A stretch of 64,000 bases of DNA from Enterobacter sp. RHBSTW-00994 (GTDB lineage: Bacteria > Pseudomonadota > Gammaproteobacteria > Enterobacterales > Enterobacteriaceae): NCBI RefSeq assembly GCF_013782625.1, contig NZ_CP056199.1, forward strand, positions 3,242,588 to 3,306,587, given 5' to 3'. Every line of letters begins with the position of its first letter. Position 1 is the stretch's first letter. The notes below the pieces were generated by a model that was given only the letters and a program-made list of their open reading frames with translations, searched no databases and was not told where the DNA came from. The position numbers and the translations under genes are program-made. This document shows, piece after piece, positions 62,408 through 64,000 of this stretch.

Positions 62408-62431
62408 AAAAAGGCCCCATCAGTGTGGGGC
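62408..62431 (-). terminator. Terminator of hxpA/yfbT
   Basis: On the minus strand the stem GCCCCA / TGGGGC with a 6-base loop is followed by a run of T (complement of 62408-62412). It lies between the hxpA stop and the yfbS start. Confidence 0.75.
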
Positions 62432-62443
62432 TATATCATAGGA

Positions 62444-63103
62444 TTATTTATTCAGCGAGACAGTGACACACCCATCTGCTGACTTAGAAACGGAAAGAAC
62501 CGTCAATGTGTCGAGCACGAAATCCGCTTCATCCAGACGTGGGGAATCCGCAGGTACGTTCACAGCGATGACATGACTCCCGGCGTTTAACCCTGCCAGA
62601 ACCCCTGCCGCCGCATCTTCAACTACGACACAGTCCGCGGGTGCAAGCCCCAGCAGTTCTGCTCCCAGTAAAAAGGCATCTGGCTCAGGTTTGCCCCGCG
62701 TGACACGCTCCGCAGTGATAAACACTTCTGGCTTCGGTAAGCCCGCCGCTTTATGACGCGCGTGCGCGACAGGAACAGAACCGGAAGTGACGATCGCCCA
62801 CGGGATCTGCGCTTCATTTAAATGCTCAAGGAGCTCAAGAGCACCCGGCAACGCCGTGATCCCATCAGTGTCCGTGGCTTCAATCTGCTCCAGGTATTTG
62901 AACTCAGCCTGAATCTCTTCCTCGGTTTTTCCCGCTAAGAAATGCCGTAAAGACGTAATGGCCTGTTTGCCATGGATAAAATTCAGTACTTCCTGATGGT
63001 CGATGCCATGCCTGTCGGCCCAATGACACCACGAACGCTCAACAACCGGCAGCGAATCCACCAGCGTACCGTCCAGATCAAACAGAAAACCTTTACACTT
63101 CAC
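62444..63103 (-). CDS. hxpA: Sugar phosphatase HxpA (YfbT), HAD superfamily
   Basis: HxpA is a cytoplasmic HAD-like phosphatase acting on sugar phosphates (hexitol and hexose phosphates in E. coli). The 219 residues have motif I FLFDLDGTLVDSLP, motif II IVTSGSVPVAHAR, the motif III lysine in RVTRGKPEPDAFLL and motif IV VVVEDAAAGVLAG, all intact. Two GTG codons stand six bases apart; the second (complement of 63101-63103) was chosen because GGGAGG lies 5 bp before it and the first GTG overlaps that site. This gives MKCKGFLFDLDG, aligning with E. coli. It ends 5 residues beyond the E. coli length with a lower-identity tail. Confidence 0.93.
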   Translation of the reverse strand: MKCKGFLFDLDGTLVDSLPVVERSWCHWADRHGIDHQEVLNFIHGKQAITSLRHFLAGKTEEEIQAEFKYLEQIEATDTDGITALPGALELLEHLNEAQIPWAIVTSGSVPVAHARHKAAGLPKPEVFITAERVTRGKPEPDAFLLGAELLGLAPADCVVVEDAAAGVLAGLNAGSHVIAVNVPADSPRLDEADFVLDTLTVLSVSKSADGCVTVSLNK

Positions 63104-63114
63104 ACGCACCTCCC

Positions 63115-63673
<559 letters not shown>

Positions 63674-63701
63674 TTCTTTTATTCATCGTTTCGATGATCA
63701 A

Positions 63702-64000
63702 TCACAAATCATCGAGGAATGTTTTATCAAGTTGTTTAAATGCTCGCTTGAGGGTATCGGCTAATGCCTGGTAATCCGGCTTACCTTCTACCGGAGCCAA
63801 TGCCTGCCCTGCCTCCTCAAGTTTTCCACGCACTTCGTAAAACCAGTGTAAAATAGTAGGCGGTAGCGGCGTCACTGAACGTTTGCCTAACCACCATAGT
63901 CCCTGCATGGGCAAACTGAGCGCAAACAACGCGGTGGCCACAGTGGGACCAAGTTGGCCGCCTAACGCAATTTGCCAGCACAGCGTAAAGACGGCGACCG
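63702..64000 (-). CDS. yfbV: Membrane protein YfbV (UPF0208), C-terminal part
   Basis: The window holds the last 98 or so codons; the 5' end lies beyond base 64000. YfbV is an inner-membrane protein that in E. coli helps confine the Ter macrodomain, acting as a boundary element. Visible are the second membrane segment [20 protein letters not shown]...[15 protein letters not shown] and the cytoplasmic tail [20 protein letters not shown] with [20 protein letters not shown]. Similarity to E. coli is very high. The neighbour beyond the edge is normally ackA-pta. Confidence 0.92.
   Translation of the reverse strand, partial: VAVFTLCWQIALGGQLGPTVATALFALSLPMQGLWWLGKRSVTPLPPTILHWFYEVRGKLEEAGQALAPVEGKPDYQALADTLKRAFKQLDKTFLDDL

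Overview
The window is a stretch of enterobacterial chromosome. Almost every protein can be matched from memory to an Escherichia coli K-12 or Salmonella counterpart, in the familiar order ompC-micF-rcsDBC-ato-gyrA-ubiG-nrdAB-glp-men-nuo-lrhA-alaA-yfbRSTUV. The genome is not E. coli: yfaL, inaA, the arn/pmrD cluster and elaD-yfbKLMNOP are missing from their E. coli positions, and cheV sits beside the nuo operon, as it does in Salmonella. GyrA carries Thr at residue 83, which I recall as the native residue of Citrobacter freundii, Klebsiella aerogenes and a few relatives. Together this suggests a motile member of the Citrobacter / Enterobacter / K. aerogenes group. The genus cannot be fixed from this sequence alone.

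Layout. (1) 1-7.1 kb: the 5' end of porin gene ompC with its OmpR-type promoter, the antisense RNA micF, and the Rcs envelope-stress phosphorelay (rcsD, rcsB, convergent rcsC). (2) 7.3-14.5 kb: the acetoacetate / short-chain fatty-acid regulon atoSC-atoDAEB, with a clear AtoC operator and a sigma-54 promoter. (3) 14.6-22.2 kb: gyrA, ubiG and the class Ia ribonucleotide reductase operon nrdAB-yfaE with DnaA and NrdR boxes. (4) 22.2-29 kb: glycerol-3-phosphate uptake and anaerobic oxidation, divergent glpTQ and glpABC. (5) 29-38 kb: a CinA-like gene, yfaZ, and the menaquinone operon menF-D-H-B-C-E. (6) 38-41 kb: elaB, elaA, rbn and cheV. (7) 41-56 kb: the complete 13-gene nuo operon for respiratory complex I. 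(8) 56.6-64 kb: lrhA, alaA, yfbR, yfbS, hxpA (yfbT), yfbU and the 3' part of yfbV.

How the genes work together. Several operons serve anaerobic or alternative respiration: GlpABC feeds electrons to menaquinone, the Men enzymes make menaquinone, UbiG makes ubiquinone, and Nuo reduces both. Two multi-component phosphorelays (Rcs and AtoSC) stand side by side, and LrhA and CheV link the region to motility control.

I found no phage, insertion sequence, CRISPR array, tRNA, rRNA or toxin-antitoxin locus, and nothing that looks like a wholly undescribed system. The points worth a second look are regulatory (rearranged nrdA control region, sigma-28-like promoter of cheV, AtoC operator, possible RcsB box upstream of lrhA), junctions where E. 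coli gene blocks are absent, and small coding peculiarities (GyrA Thr83, a four-residue tandem insertion in NuoB, several non-ATG starts). Coding starts were chosen by ribosome-binding sites and by agreement with remembered enterobacterial orthologues. No database search was run.
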